A stretch of 64,000 bases of DNA from Vibrio navarrensis (lineage in GTDB: Bacteria; Pseudomonadota; Gammaproteobacteria; Enterobacterales; Vibrionaceae): the NCBI RefSeq assembly GCF_015767675.1, contig NZ_CP065218.1:806001-870000 (forward strand), given 5' to 3'. Both the position numbers and the translations under genes were made by a program. Under the pieces are notes generated by a model. That model worked only from the letters and a program-made list of their open reading frames with translations. It made no database searches and was not told the origin of the DNA. Shown here piece after piece: positions 1 to 9,616 of the stretch. The number at the start of each line of letters is the position of its first letter. Position 1 is the first letter of the stretch.

Positions 1-1608
1 GCTCTGACTGCCCGCTCGGTTTTGGTTCGCCAGATCGGCAGATTGGCTGCTTTGATCGGAGATGACCACAATCCGTTGGGAGATTTCCTGTCCGACAATG
101 CTCTGTTCCTCGGTCGCGGTAGCGATTAGCGAGTTCATATCCATGATCGTGCCAATCGAGGATTTGATCTTAAGCAGTGCTTCTGCGGCCGCATTGGCCT
201 CTTTAACGGTATGTTCACCACGGGCTTGGCTGGCATCCATCGCTTTCACTGCCGCATCGGAAGCGGACTTGAGCTGATTAATCATCTGATGGATCTCGCC
301 GGTACTGTCTTGAGTGCGGCTGGCTAATTTACGCACTTCATCGGCCACCACGGCAAAACCGCGTCCTTGCTCGCCAGCCCGCGCCGCCTCAATGGCCGCG
401 TTCAGCGCCAGCAGGTTGGTTTGCTCGGCAATGTCTTGAATCACTTCCAGCGACGACGAGATGTTTTTCACGTCATCTTCTAAACGGGAAATAACCTGAT
501 TGGCTTTGGAGACTTCACCCGCCAGATCGCGCACCGAAGTGGCCGCTGAGTTGACGATGGTTTGTGCTTCGTTGGCATTGTCTTCCGCGTCGCGAGCGGC
601 TTGTGCTGCTTGGTTAGCGTTGTTTGATATTTCGGTCGCCGTGGTAGTCATCTCAGTCATTGCTGTGGCCACTTGCTCGGTTTCTTCCCGCTGGCCAGTG
701 GCGATTTCATCAACTTGGGTTGCACGCCCTGTCATGTTGTTGGTTTCGCTGACGACCTCTTGCCCAACTTCACTGACGCGGCGAATGATGTTCTGCAAAC
801 TGGCAACAAACTGGTTAAAGTTTTTGCCCAGTTGCGTGAACTCAGGAACGGTGAACGGTTCCATACGCGCGGTTAAATCAGCATCACCACTGGCAAACGA
901 GCGGATCGATTGGTCAAACAGCTCCAACGGTCGCATGATGCTGCGGTTAACAAACACGGCGAAAATGACCACCAGCACAGCGATAACCACACAGAACAGG
1001 CCGATTGCCGTGAGTGTGTCTTGCAAAGCTTGATGGGCATTTTCCTTCATCGCGTTAACGGTGGCATCAATATCGTCAGTGTAGAAACCGGTGCCAATCA
1101 TCAGATCCCATTGTGGAATGTACAGCGAGTAACTGAGCTTAGGCAGTGGCGTGTTTTGCCCAGGTTTGGGGAAATAGTAGGTGGTGAACTGACCTTGTTT
1201 GGCGTTCTTTAAAAGATCTTTAATCAAGTAGTTGCCTTTCTGATCTTGCAAATTCAGAAAGTTTTCGCCTACTCCTTTCTCGCTTTTACCGAGAAAAACC
1301 CGTGTCCCTTTGGAGTCATAACCAAAGATGTAACCGGAGTCACCGTACTGCATCTCTTTTAAAATCGGCAGCGCTTCAGAGAGCGGGGCGTTTTTCTTTA
1401 ATAGCGGTTGAACAGCGGATTCAGCCATTTGTATGTAGTTTTTTAGTTCCTCTTGCTTCATGCGCATCATGTTCTCGTGGGTAACACTGAACTGCTGCTC
1501 ATTAAACGCGACGGTTTTGAGATAGGTAAACCACATCATGCCCAATGCAATGGTGACAACCGGCACTATTGACAAAATGTAGAGTCTTTTTCTTATGGTC
1601 AAACTCAT
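1..1608 (-). CDS. Methyl-accepting chemotaxis protein (Cache type), 3' end beyond the window
   Basis: Membrane chemoreceptor that signals to CheA/CheW. Translating the complement from the ATG at 1608 gives an open frame of 536 codons that runs off the left edge. A short basic N-terminus and a membrane segment (about residues 7-30) are followed by a single-Cache-like sensor containing [12 protein letters not shown] second membrane segment, HAMP and the signalling domain follow, with the conserved tip [19 protein letters not shown] near 365-420. AGGAAAG lies just upstream of the ATG. Only the last few dozen residues should be missing. The Cache fold often binds small carboxylates or amino acids, but the ligand cannot be told from sequence. 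The gene stands alone, divergent from the gltS pair. Confidence 0.93.
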   Translation of the reverse strand, partial: MSLTIRKRLYILSIVPVVTIALGMMWFTYLKTVAFNEQQFSVTHENMMRMKQEELKNYIQMAESAVQPLLKKNAPLSEALPILKEMQYGDSGYIFGYDSKGTRVFLGKSEKGVGENFLNLQDQKGNYLIKDLLKNAKQGQFTTYYFPKPGQNTPLPKLSYSLYIPQWDLMIGTGFYTDDIDATVNAMKENAHQALQDTLTAIGLFCVVIAVLVVIFAVFVNRSIMRPLELFDQSIRSFASGDADLTARMEPFTVPEFTQLGKNFNQFVASLQNIIRRVSEVGQEVVSETNNMTGRATQVDEIATGQREETEQVATAMTEMTTTATEISNNANQAAQAARDAEDNANEAQTIVNSAATSVRDLAGEVSKANQVISRLEDDVKNISSSLEVIQDIAEQTNLLALNAAIEAARAGEQGRGFAVVADEVRKLASRTQDSTGEIHQMINQLKSASDAAVKAMDASQARGEHTVKEANAAAEALLKIKSSIGTIMDMNSLIATATEEQSIVGQEISQRIVVISDQSSQSADLANQNRAGSQS

Positions 1609-2059
1609 TGCTACTTTCCTTGCTTAATCGGCTTATATCGTGACAACTTAGCGTTGATAGATGGTGTAATAGTTATGTGTTAAGCGTAGCCAAATCTGAC
1701 TGTTCAGACTGTGAAATCTGAAAGTTTTGTGGCTGAAAAATGAAGTTATTGCCGTAATTTTGCTTTTTGTCATTTTTTTAGCCGCACATTTTAAGCGTTC
1801 GGTTGCTTATTGTTGGGCTGTCACGGTAGCGATGCTTACTTCCACTGGTGTACGAAATGATATGTGAGATATTGTTTAAGCGGCCTTTTGTTTTTGTACT
1901 GATATTGTTTTCTTTTCTGGTTTTTATCGATGATTTTTCTGATTAAATTGGCTGTTTAAGCTAAGTTCGGACATTTTCTTCGAATTATGCTATAGTTTTC
2001 GACCTATTGATTTGGTGCGAGAATCAGCATCGCAATGATTCGATGGTTTGGCCGTTGAT

Positions 2060-2300
2060 AGGCTCTGTTTGACCAACTCAATAGCAACGGATTTTGAACG
2101 CCAGTACGCGCGTAAGGCTTTTGCACCTCATCGAGGAAAGTGAGATGTGCAGTTTGCCGACACTTCTAGGAGCTAGAGATAGCTCCTTTTGCATTTTGGA
2201 AGCTTGCAGAGGGTGTTTGAGACATCACCCGATGATCGTCTTCCTGTCTGAGCCTAACCAGATGGCTTGTCTCTGTTGTTGCTAACCATGCGCTGTGGCG
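2060..2300 (+). ncRNA. Structured leader RNA upstream of gltS (candidate cis-regulatory element)
   Basis: The 790 bases between the chemoreceptor and gltS hold no convincing gene. The part nearest gltS can fold repeatedly: GCAC...GTGC around 2121-2148, a perfect 8-bp stem AGGAGCTA-GAGA-TAGCTCCT at 2168-2187 followed by a T-rich stretch, and a GGGTG...CACCC hairpin near 2211-2230. The long untranslated leader and the mid-leader stem with Ts suggest attenuation. I recall that a gltS-associated RNA motif was described in Vibrionales by comparative genomics, and this region is the natural place for it. Assignment to that family is inference. The rest of the interval (1609-2060) is AT-rich and shows nothing clear. 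Confidence 0.45.
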
Positions 2301-2402
2301 AGGTTAGTTCGACGCCTTAAACACAATGCAGCACTGACGTTCAAAAGTAACAACAACACTCTGACATCAAGGAAGATAAAGAGTCTGAGATGAAGAGGTT
2401 GT

Positions 2403-3629
2403 ATGAATCATCTAATTACCGTCGGCGCGCTGGAATCATTTTTAGTGGCGATTAGCGTCCTGTTTCTCGGCCATTTTATTAATGCAAAATTGCCCGTGTT
2501 GCGAAAGTTCAACATTCCAGAACCTATCGTGGGTGGGTTGATTGTGGCTTGCGCCATTACCGCGCTGCACTTTCATGGCGTGGATTTGCAGTTTGATTTG
2601 CCCTTGCAAAACACCTTTATGTTAATGTTTTTTGCCACTGTGGGGCTGGCGGCGAACTATACGCAGTTGCTCAAAGGTGGTGCGAAAGTGCTGCTCTTTT
2701 TAGCCATTGCTTCCGTGTACATCGTGATTCAAAACGGAGTTGGCGTAGCGTTAGCCAGCGCGCTAGGTCTGGAGCCATTAATGGGCCTGATTGCGGGCTC
2801 GATTACCCTCTCTGGCGGGCATGGCACGGGCGCGGCGTGGTCGCAAACCTTCACCGATCTGTATGGCATTGAAAATACGCTAGAAATCGCAATGGCGTCA
2901 GCGACATTTGGCCTGATTATCGGCGGCTTGATCGGTAGCCCAGTGGCGCAGCGTTTGGTCGATAAACATCAGTTAGAGTCGGAGTACGGGCGCGGTTCGA
3001 AAACTCACGAAAAGTTTCCCGAGCTGGTGACCTACAACGAAAACGAAGAAGACAAAGTAACCGCCAAAAAGGTGATTGAGAAGCTATTTTTTCTGCTGAT
3101 CTGCGTCACTGGTGCTAAATACGTAGAGCAGTGGGTGAGTGCGTATCAAATCAAATGGCTGATGATTCCCGATTTCGTCTATGCGCTGTTTATTGGTGTG
3201 ATCATCACCAACTTGCTGGAAGTGAGCAAAATTCGTAAATTGGACGCAGAAACCATCGATATGCTGGGCACGGTATCACTGTCTTTATTTTTGGCGATGG
3301 CGCTGATGAGCCTAAAACTGTGGAACATTTTTGATCTGGCGATTCCATTTCTGCTCATTCTCGCGGTTCAGTCGCTTGTGCTGGCGCTGTTTACTTACTC
3401 CGTGACGTTTCGAGTGATGGGGCGCAATTACGATGCAGCGGTGATGGCCGGAGGGCACTGTGGTTTTGGCTTGGGAGCGACTCCCACTGCGGTGATGAAT
3501 ATGGGCTCGATTGTCAATCGTTTTGGCCCGTCGCCTCAGGCGTTTATGGTGGTGCCGATTGTTGGGGCGTTTTTTATCGACATCGTCAATTTACTCATCC
3601 TGCAAGGGTTTATCTCGTTTATCAAATAG
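2403..3629 (+). CDS. gltS: Sodium/glutamate symporter GltS, copy 1
   Basis: Inner-membrane Na+-coupled glutamate transporter of the ESS family. The 408-residue length fits the family and the sequence is almost entirely hydrophobic helices. Two inverted-repeat halves are visible, each with a family-type glycine-rich loop (SITLSGGHGTGAAW near 140 and GGHCGFGLGATPTAVMNMG near 345). A hydrophilic linker around 190-220 carries YNENEEDK. AGAGG sits 6 bases before the ATG. It is followed by its own terminator and then by a second, closely related copy in the same orientation. The long leader in front suggests post-transcriptional control. Confidence 0.93.
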   Translation: MNHLITVGALESFLVAISVLFLGHFINAKLPVLRKFNIPEPIVGGLIVACAITALHFHGVDLQFDLPLQNTFMLMFFATVGLAANYTQLLKGGAKVLLFLAIASVYIVIQNGVGVALASALGLEPLMGLIAGSITLSGGHGTGAAWSQTFTDLYGIENTLEIAMASATFGLIIGGLIGSPVAQRLVDKHQLESEYGRGSKTHEKFPELVTYNENEEDKVTAKKVIEKLFFLLICVTGAKYVEQWVSAYQIKWLMIPDFVYALFIGVIITNLLEVSKIRKLDAETIDMLGTVSLSLFLAMALMSLKLWNIFDLAIPFLLILAVQSLVLALFTYSVTFRVMGRNYDAAVMAGGHCGFGLGATPTAVMNMGSIVNRFGPSPQAFMVVPIVGAFFIDIVNLLILQGFISFIK

Positions 3630-3646
3630 CCATTCATGTTAAAAAC

Positions 3647-3671
3647 AAGGAGCTTTCGGGCTCCTTTTTTC
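3647..3671 (+). terminator. Rho-independent terminator after gltS copy 1
   Basis: AAGGAGC and GCTCCTT form a 7-bp stem around a TTTCGG loop, followed by a run of Ts. Confidence 0.85.
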
Positions 3672-3788
3672 TTATCTGATGATAATTAATTGAGGTTATT
3701 TGTCTTAAATTCTCTTTGGGTGAGAATGAGATGGGCATGACTCAGTGACATTCCTGACGATGACGGCACACTGCCTGTTTGAAAAATC

Positions 3789-3806
3789 GTTGTCTGTATG
3801 GACAAC
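3789..3806 (+). promoter_or_regulatory. Inverted repeat in the leader of gltS copy 2
   Basis: GTTGTC-TGTATG-GACAAC is a 6-bp inverted repeat with a 6-base spacer, 22 bases before the gltS2 start codon. It could be an operator or an RNA hairpin close to the ribosome binding site. The sequence alone does not decide which. Confidence 0.35.
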
Positions 3807-3828
3807 AACGAGCAACAAAAGGGGTGTT

Positions 3829-5055
3829 ATGAACAATGTTGTCTCTGTTGGCCCGCTAGCGTCTTTTCTCGTGGCGATTGGTGTGCTGTTTCTTGGTGGC
3901 TTGATAAATGGCCGTTTTCCTCTTCTGAAAAAATTCAATATTCCTGAACCGATCGTGGGTGGCTTAGTGGTGGCGACGGTGATGACCTTGCTGCACTTTC
4001 GTGGCACGACACTCAACTTCGACCTGCCGCTGCAAAAAACCTTAATGCTGATGTTTTTCGCAACGGTTGGTTTGGCGGCAAACTATAGCCAGTTACTCAA
4101 AGGAGGCGTGAAAGTTGTGCTCTTTTTGGCGATCGCCTCGCTCTACATTGTGATTCAAAATGGCATTGGCGTCTCACTGGCAAGCTTGTTGGGGCTCGAT
4201 CCGCTGATGGGCTTGATTGCAGGATCGATCACCTTGTCTGGTGGTCATGGTACAGGCGCGGCGTGGTCGCAAACCCTCACCGAGATTTATGGGATTGAAA
4301 ATACGTTGGAGATTGCCATGGCATCGGCGACCTTTGGTTTAGTGGTAGGCGGGATCTTAGGCAGCCCACTGGCGCAGCGCCTGATTGATAAACATCAGTT
4401 GGAATCGCAATATGGGCGTGGACCACAAGCGCATCAACGCTTCCCTGAGCTTGTTACCTACAACCAGTATGAAGAAGACAAAGTGACGGCGCAGAAAGTG
4501 ATTGAAAGCTTGGCGTTGATTCTGCTGTGTGTTTTGGGTGCTCGCTATCTGGAGCAGTGGCTCAGTGCCTTGGCTATCCGCTGGCTGATGATCCCCGATT
4601 TTGTCTATGCCTTGCTGATTGGCGTTGTGGTCACAAATTTGCTTGAAGTTACCCGAGTGAGAAAATTGGAAGCGGAGACGGTGGACATCATCGGCACCGT
4701 CTCATTGTCACTGTTTTTGGCTATGGCGTTGATGAGTTTGAAACTGTGGAATATTTTTGATTTAGCGCTGCCGTTTTTACTCATTCTTACGGTGCAATCT
4801 TTCGCCATGGCGCTGTTTGCCTATGGCGTGACGTATCGCTTGATGGGGCGCGGTTACGACAGCGCGGTGATTGCCAGCGGCCATTGCGGCTTTGGCCTCG
4901 GCGCGACGCCAACAGCGGTGATGAACATGGGGACCATCGTCAATCGTTTTGGCCCTTCTCCACAGGCATTTCTGGTGGTGCCGATTGTTGGCGCTTTTTT
5001 TATCGACTTAATGAACATGATCATCTTACAGGGGTTTATTTCCCTGCTTGGCTAA
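3829..5055 (+). CDS. gltS: Sodium/glutamate symporter GltS, copy 2
   Basis: Second ESS-family Na+/glutamate symporter, also 408 residues from the ATG at 3829, which follows AAAAGGGG. The open frame extends 28 codons further upstream. The shorter start is preferred because it gives the same length as copy 1 and aligns from residue 1 (MNNVVSVGPLASFL against MNHLITVGALESFL). The two copies match almost throughout, including the SGGHGTGAAW and GHCGFGLGATPTAV loops, and diverge in the central linker and scattered helix positions. This is a tandem duplication with separate leaders and terminators, so the copies may differ in expression or substrate (glutamate or a related dicarboxylate). Confidence 0.92.
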   Translation: MNNVVSVGPLASFLVAIGVLFLGGLINGRFPLLKKFNIPEPIVGGLVVATVMTLLHFRGTTLNFDLPLQKTLMLMFFATVGLAANYSQLLKGGVKVVLFLAIASLYIVIQNGIGVSLASLLGLDPLMGLIAGSITLSGGHGTGAAWSQTLTEIYGIENTLEIAMASATFGLVVGGILGSPLAQRLIDKHQLESQYGRGPQAHQRFPELVTYNQYEEDKVTAQKVIESLALILLCVLGARYLEQWLSALAIRWLMIPDFVYALLIGVVVTNLLEVTRVRKLEAETVDIIGTVSLSLFLAMALMSLKLWNIFDLALPFLLILTVQSFAMALFAYGVTYRLMGRGYDSAVIASGHCGFGLGATPTAVMNMGTIVNRFGPSPQAFLVVPIVGAFFIDLMNMIILQGFISLLG

Positions 5056-5066
5056 GCCTTTGACTT

Positions 5067-5090
5067 GGGAGCGTGAGCTCCCTTTTCTTT
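5067..5090 (+). terminator. Rho-independent terminator after gltS copy 2
   Basis: GGGAGC-GTGA-GCTCCC stem-loop followed by TTTTCTTT. Confidence 0.85.
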
Positions 5091-5200
5091 ATAAAACAGC
5101 GAACTATCTGATTCAGCCATCTTCTATTACAATGGTTTTGCAACCGTTTGCACTGTTTTGCTGGCGGCATAAAGAGGAAAGGTAAACCGAGGGCAGCATG

Positions 5201-6067
5201 ATGAGCGAAAAAATTTCCACCACGGCGTTGGCCAAAATGCGCAACATGGATGCTCCGATGTTGTTTAGCGATCTCAAACGTGCTGGTTACATTAGCCGCG
5301 TGGGTGATAAATGGATCTTAACGGAACTCGGCGCTCGTTTTGGCGGAGAGTATGTCGATCACCCCAAGTTCGGTCAATTCATTGTGTGGCCTGCCAATTT
5401 ACACATCGAATTGGCCAATACTCAAGGCAAGCTGCTTAGTGCCACTGAACTGGGAGCAGCGTGGCAACTCAATGCGAAAAAAATCAACCAATTGTTGAGT
5501 GAACTGGGTTGGATGTTTAAATCAGAGCAAGGTTGGCAGTTAACCGAATCTGGGATCCGTGCTGGCGGCAAACAAAAAGGCGATGGCAGCGAGCACCCTT
5601 TCTACGTGCTGTGGCACGATTCTCTGCTGCGTCACAAGCGTTTGCGTCAATCGGTGGTGGAATTTTTAGGTCAAGACGCACAGACGCAGTCCACCGATCG
5701 CTCGCTGTCGAATTTTCGGCAGAAATTTGAGGCCAAACACCGCACTTTAGATGGCCACTATGTCCGCTCGAAAGGTGAGCTGTTGATTGATAATTGGTTG
5801 TACATGGCGGGTGTCGTGCACGCTTATGAAAGACAACTGCCGATAGAAGAAGAGGTGATGAGCGATTTCTACTTGCCTGCGGGCAAGGTCTATCTGCAAT
5901 TTTGGGGTTCAGACAACAGTGTAACGGCGGACAGCATCAGAGAAAAAACCAGAGCCATCTACCAAGCACACCATTTTAATCTGATCGAAATTGAGCCTGA
6001 AGAGGTGGATAAATTGGATGACGTGCTGCCAGCTAGGCTGCGTCAGTTTGGTATCAAAGCCTACTGA
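5201..6067 (+). CDS. Conserved protein with C-terminal PD-(D/E)XK-nuclease-like domain
   Basis: A protein of about 288 residues without membrane segments. The first ~110 residues look like repeated winged-helix units (for example AGYISRVGDKWILTELGARF and LGWMFKSEQGWQLTESGI). The C-terminal ~110 residues carry SKGELLIDNWLY, then DFYLPAGKVYLQFWG. This pattern resembles the small nuclease-type domain found fused to helicases (KGE...DFYLP...hhhEFWG), but the usual last acid is Gln here, so activity is uncertain. Some databases label relatives glycerol kinase, which nothing in the sequence supports. ATG occurs at 5198 and 5201; GAGGG is better spaced for 5201. It is monocistronic with its own terminator. 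Confidence 0.6.
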   Translation: MSEKISTTALAKMRNMDAPMLFSDLKRAGYISRVGDKWILTELGARFGGEYVDHPKFGQFIVWPANLHIELANTQGKLLSATELGAAWQLNAKKINQLLSELGWMFKSEQGWQLTESGIRAGGKQKGDGSEHPFYVLWHDSLLRHKRLRQSVVEFLGQDAQTQSTDRSLSNFRQKFEAKHRTLDGHYVRSKGELLIDNWLYMAGVVHAYERQLPIEEEVMSDFYLPAGKVYLQFWGSDNSVTADSIREKTRAIYQAHHFNLIEIEPEEVDKLDDVLPARLRQFGIKAY

Positions 6068-6080
6068 AAAAGAGCCAATA

Positions 6081-6108
6081 AAAATCCCGCGTTTGATGCG
6101 GGATTTTT
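6081..6108. terminator. Bidirectional terminator between the nuclease-like gene and nagB
   Basis: AAAATCCCGC...GCGGGATTTTT forms a strong stem with A and T tracts on both sides, between two convergent genes. Confidence 0.85.
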
Positions 6109-6136
6109 ATTGCAAATTGAAACGCCGCGAGTGCGA

Positions 6137-6937
6137 TTAGAAGCCTTCGATGTTCTTCGCTTCTAGCTCAGAGAAGTATTTCACGGTTTTTACTTTGAGC
6201 TCTTGGGTCGATGGTGCGTCACACACAATCACCGATTTTGGATGCAATTGCAGTGCAGACACGGTCCATAGGTGGTTAACACTGCCTTCAACAGCCGCTT
6301 CCAGTGCAAGCGCTTTGTTGTGGCCTGTGACTAGTATCATGATCTCATGAGAATCGAGCAAGGTGCCTACGCCGATGGTCAGCGCGTATTTTGGTACTTG
6401 ATTGATATCGCCATCGAAGAAACGTGAGTTGGCAATACGCGTGTCTTCGGTCAGCGTTTTGATGCGAGTACGAGATGACAGAGAGGACGCTGGCTCGTTG
6501 AAGGCAATATGACCGTCGTTACCCACGCCGCCCATAAACAGATTGATCTTGCCGTAAGACTTGATCTTATCTTCGTAGCGTTGGCATTCGACTTCGTGAT
6601 CTTCAGCGTTGCCGTTGAGCAGGTTGATGTTTTCTTCCTGGATATCCACGTGATTGAAGAAGTTGTTGTACATGAACGAGCGGTAAGATTCTGGGTGCTG
6701 TGGATCGAGGCCCACGTACTCGTCCATATTGAAAGTGACCACGTGTTTAAAGCTCACTTCTCCTGCTTTGTATAGTTCGATCAGTGCTTTATAAGTCGCG
6801 AGTGGAGTGCCGCCAGTTGGCAGGCCAAGCACAAACGGACGCTCTGCCGTTGGGTTGAAATCATTGATGCGTTTAGCAATGTGCGCCGCTGCCCACTTAC
6901 CAACTTGTGCCGCGGTTTGTAACGGGATAAGTCTCAT
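6137..6937 (-). CDS. nagB: Glucosamine-6-phosphate deaminase
   Basis: Converts glucosamine-6-phosphate to fructose-6-phosphate and ammonia in the cytoplasm, the last committed step of amino-sugar and chitin use. The 266-residue length is typical. Visible motifs are [15 protein letters not shown] (phosphate loop), FNMDEYVGL with the catalytic Asp, and [16 protein letters not shown] with the Asp/His/Glu set. It stands alone rather than next to nagA/nagC. A NagC-like operator lies about 42 bases upstream of the start, so induction by GlcNAc-6-phosphate is expected. A ChiA-type chitinase lies 12 kb away. Confidence 0.97.
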   Translation of the reverse strand: MRLIPLQTAAQVGKWAAAHIAKRINDFNPTAERPFVLGLPTGGTPLATYKALIELYKAGEVSFKHVVTFNMDEYVGLDPQHPESYRSFMYNNFFNHVDIQEENINLLNGNAEDHEVECQRYEDKIKSYGKINLFMGGVGNDGHIAFNEPASSLSSRTRIKTLTEDTRIANSRFFDGDINQVPKYALTIGVGTLLDSHEIMILVTGHNKALALEAAVEGSVNHLWTVSALQLHPKSVIVCDAPSTQELKVKTVKYFSELEAKNIEGF

Positions 6938-6978
6938 TTTTCGCCCCTAGATATTGGAAATTTTGTTATGCTGAAACA

Positions 6979-6999
6979 TTATTTTGCATTATAAAATAA
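6979..6999. promoter_or_regulatory. NagC/Mlc-type operator upstream of nagB
   Basis: TTATTTT-gcattat-AAAATAA is a perfect 7-bp inverted repeat with a 7-base spacer, matching the known NagC/Mlc operator form. It lies in the 331-bp nagB/DUF3081 intergenic region, where nothing else was recognised. Confidence 0.7.
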
Positions 7000-7268
7000 G
7001 TTTTCTGGGTCTGCCATTGTTTTAGGTCAAAATTTCACAACTTTTGTTTTTCTACGTTACATTTCGCTGAGTTAGTGGCGATTTTGTCCATTTTGTGACC
7101 GAAGAATGTCACTGGTGGACGAGCGAAGTTGGCATGTGTTCTCTAGGATGAAGGGATAAATTTACCACTTGAATTAAGTGAACTTTTGATGGGCTTCATG
7201 TTTCGCCATTGGCTAAATTTTGTGTCGTTAACCATACTTAAAATGTCTCTTTGGTCAGGAGTACCATT

Positions 7269-7520
7269 ATGAAAAACGAACTCGATTCCACCAAAATTTT
7301 GCATGCTTACGAAGTCATTATGGAGCGTGGTACGCCGACGGAGTTCGGAAAAATCTATGAAGGTGTTGAAGCCTTCTCCGATTACGATGGCTACAGTATT
7401 TACATGCGCGGTAATGGCGTTGAGTTGAAAATTGGTTTTCACAACACCTATCATCTTGACTACGATCAGGAACATCTCAAAGAGAGTTTCTTGAAGAAAG
7501 TGGCGACGCTAGCGAAATAG
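7269..7520 (+). CDS. DUF3081 family small protein
   Basis: An 83-residue soluble protein, start at 7269 behind a good CAGGAG. It matches the Vibrio/Shewanella DUF3081 pattern by recall, including SDYDGYSIYMRGNGVELKIGFHNTYHLDY. No function is known and no catalytic motif is visible. It is monocistronic with its own terminator, and the long AT-rich region upstream should hold its promoter. An in-frame start six codons further upstream is disfavoured because it lies upstream of the Shine-Dalgarno. Confidence 0.75.
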   Translation: MKNELDSTKILHAYEVIMERGTPTEFGKIYEGVEAFSDYDGYSIYMRGNGVELKIGFHNTYHLDYDQEHLKESFLKKVATLAK

Positions 7521-7556
7521 CGGGTGGAGTGCGGTTGCCCAAGTCATTAGATTCTA

Positions 7557-7584
7557 AGCTCCACGTGGTCTGTGGAGCTTTTTC
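7557..7584 (+). terminator. Terminator after the DUF3081 gene
   Basis: AGCTCCAC and GTGGAGCT form an 8-bp stem followed by TTTTTC. Confidence 0.8.
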
Positions 7585-7612
7585 TATCGGTCGTTTTGCT
7601 ATTCAGTGGCCG

Positions 7613-9616
7613 TCAGATTTTTAGGCTATCAATCAAATAAGAGAGATGTGGCTCAGACTCGGCGCGCTTATCCATCAATGGGTGAGGCGGTTTGGCTAAC
7701 CAGCCGCGCGCGACCAACTCGTCAAGCAGATCGAGATAGCGATGGCTGCATTTGCCCAGCAAAAGATTATCGAGGCTGCGCTGCTGCTCTAGTTGGCGCA
7801 TGTGCAAAAAGCCGCTGAGATAGAGGTGATCTTTGGTAAAGCCGCCGCCACGGTAAACGCGCATTGTGGTGGTCCAAGCACTCTCTTGGTTCAACACCAG
7901 TTCGTCACGCAGATATTGGTATGTTTGGTAGAAATTATGCTCTTTGAGCATCGAGTGCACCGCCAGTACTCGCGTGGCTAAGAGTTTCAGCCGCTGGTGG
8001 GACATCCAGCCCGCTTTGTATTCGGCCAAGATGGCCAATCCTTCTTGAGTGGCTGCCGCGCCGGGCAAGCCTAAACGAAATAGATTGAGCGGCTGCTTTC
8101 TTGCATTCAGTGTTGTCGCCATATGCACGCCAAGCTCGTGGTGGATTAAACGCTGCACTTCGGCGTGAGAAAAGCGTGCTTTGCCATTGATCAGCATAGT
8201 CGGTGGCTGGGACGTCACCATGGCTTTGGCCGCCAGTGACGTAGACGCAGTGACTTTGCACGGCATGTGCCACTGCTCGGCGGCCTCTTGCATTAACTGC
8301 TTGGCCTGCTGTGCGCTGTATTGCTCAACTTCATCGTCTGCCAGCGCTTTGGCGTAAAGAAGAAACTGAGCGTTATTGATAGCGTTGCTATCCGGGCGGC
8401 CATAGTGGCGCAAAGAGTGATAGAGAAACGATTCTTGGCCGACGTGGGTAAGCAGATCGACTTGTTCGCTCAAGCTATTGAGCGTGTCGCTGTAAAGCTG
8501 GCGCATGTCTGGATCGGCAATCTCTTCAACCGGTAACCGATAAAGCTGAGATTTAAACTCGTTGGCATGCAGGGGTAATTGACGGTAGCGGTAGTCCGGT
8601 TGGTAGCGACTGGGCGCGGCTTCAAAACGCTTTTTCTCTGCGCTGAGATTGTTTGGATTAACGTATTTAAGCGTTTCCAATTTTTGCGCCAGTTTATACA
8701 GCGCCTTGTCAACGTGCAGTACTGCTGGTTCAATCGATGAGCTGAGCATGTCGGCTTTGCCAATGCGATGCTGTCGGTTAAAGCGGCGCTGGAAATAAGC
8801 ACCTGTTTGGCTAAAGGCTTGCTTGATCCCGGTTTGCAGAGCTTCCAACACCAGCGGAAATAGGGTTCCGCTCTCTTCCTCCATAAAGATTTTTTTCACT
8901 TCGGTTGGTAACACCAGCGTGCGGTCAAAGTGCGCATTGGTGTGGGAAATCAGATACCCTCGACCTTCAAACACCGCATTGATTGCCGCGCTGGTGGTCA
9001 TGTTGGGTAGCGTTATCTGCTCAAGCTCAGTGCAGAAACGTTTCACTACCGGGCCCCAACGTTCCATATCGATCTGGGCGGTGCCGATGTTGAATATTGG
9101 CGCGTCGGCCTTTTGTCGTTTGTAGTTGTACGAATGAAGATCAAACACCACCACCATCCCGTGCAGGGCTTCTAGCTTGCCAATCAGCGCTTGATAGAGC
9201 GTGTAGAAAGCGGCGTGTTTGCGATGGCTCTCTTGCCGTTGATGGGCACTAAGCGCTTTTTGCCACACTTGTCGGCTCCATGCCGATTTGTAATAGGTGC
9301 TGAGCGCCATCGGACGATTAAGATCGTACTCAAAACGAGAGTCGAGACCGATTAACGTAATCGGCTGGGAGGCGATCATTTGATCGGTAAACGGGTCTTC
9401 TTCAAAATAGCGTTCGTCTGGGTTAAGCAAGCACTGTTTGTGCAGATCGGGTCTTAAACGATGTCCGGCGTGAATCGCGGTACAAACCACGGGAAGGTAT
9501 TCATCGATTTTGATGTAACAGCCCGCACCGATTAACTCGCCGTTAAATGGCAATCCTTGCTTGATAAACCCAAGCATCTCTTGCAGGGAGTAAGCATTAG
9601 TGTTCGATGTGTGCAT
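7613..9616 (-). CDS. DUF1704 (QEGLA-motif) metallopeptidase-like protein with N-formylglutamate amidohydrolase-like N-terminus
   Basis: A 667-residue protein with two parts. Residues ~1-240 resemble N-formylglutamate amidohydrolases (TAIHAGHRL, DPFTDQMI, VVFDLHSYN). Residues ~330-640 are the DUF1704 domain, with the zinc-type motif HHELGVHMATTLN (HExxxH) and TQEGLAILAEY. DUF1704 is the bacterial relative of the eukaryotic microtubule tyrosine carboxypeptidases (MATCAP), so removal of a C-terminal residue from a protein or peptide is plausible; the substrate is unknown. The annotation 'flavohemoglobin expression-modulating' is used for relatives. The start overlaps the 3' end of the ATP-grasp gene by 20 bases, so the two are translationally coupled. 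Confidence 0.85.
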   Translation of the reverse strand: MHTSNTNAYSLQEMLGFIKQGLPFNGELIGAGCYIKIDEYLPVVCTAIHAGHRLRPDLHKQCLLNPDERYFEEDPFTDQMIASQPITLIGLDSRFEYDLNRPMALSTYYKSAWSRQVWQKALSAHQRQESHRKHAAFYTLYQALIGKLEALHGMVVVFDLHSYNYKRQKADAPIFNIGTAQIDMERWGPVVKRFCTELEQITLPNMTTSAAINAVFEGRGYLISHTNAHFDRTLVLPTEVKKIFMEEESGTLFPLVLEALQTGIKQAFSQTGAYFQRRFNRQHRIGKADMLSSSIEPAVLHVDKALYKLAQKLETLKYVNPNNLSAEKKRFEAAPSRYQPDYRYRQLPLHANEFKSQLYRLPVEEIADPDMRQLYSDTLNSLSEQVDLLTHVGQESFLYHSLRHYGRPDSNAINNAQFLLYAKALADDEVEQYSAQQAKQLMQEAAEQWHMPCKVTASTSLAAKAMVTSQPPTMLINGKARFSHAEVQRLIHHELGVHMATTLNARKQPLNLFRLGLPGAAATQEGLAILAEYKAGWMSHQRLKLLATRVLAVHSMLKEHNFYQTYQYLRDELVLNQESAWTTTMRVYRGGGFTKDHLYLSGFLHMRQLEQQRSLDNLLLGKCSHRYLDLLDELVARGWLAKPPHPLMDKRAESEPHLSYLIDSLKI

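Noticed and set aside
3745..3828. Upstream extension of the second gltS frame by 28 codons
   Set aside because: The ATG at 3829 has a good ribosome site and gives exactly the same 408-residue length as copy 1; the extension also covers the inverted repeat.
7090..7115. CRP-like site TGTGA...TCACT upstream of the DUF3081 gene
   Set aside because: The half-sites are separated by 10 bases instead of 6, so it does not fit a CRP site.
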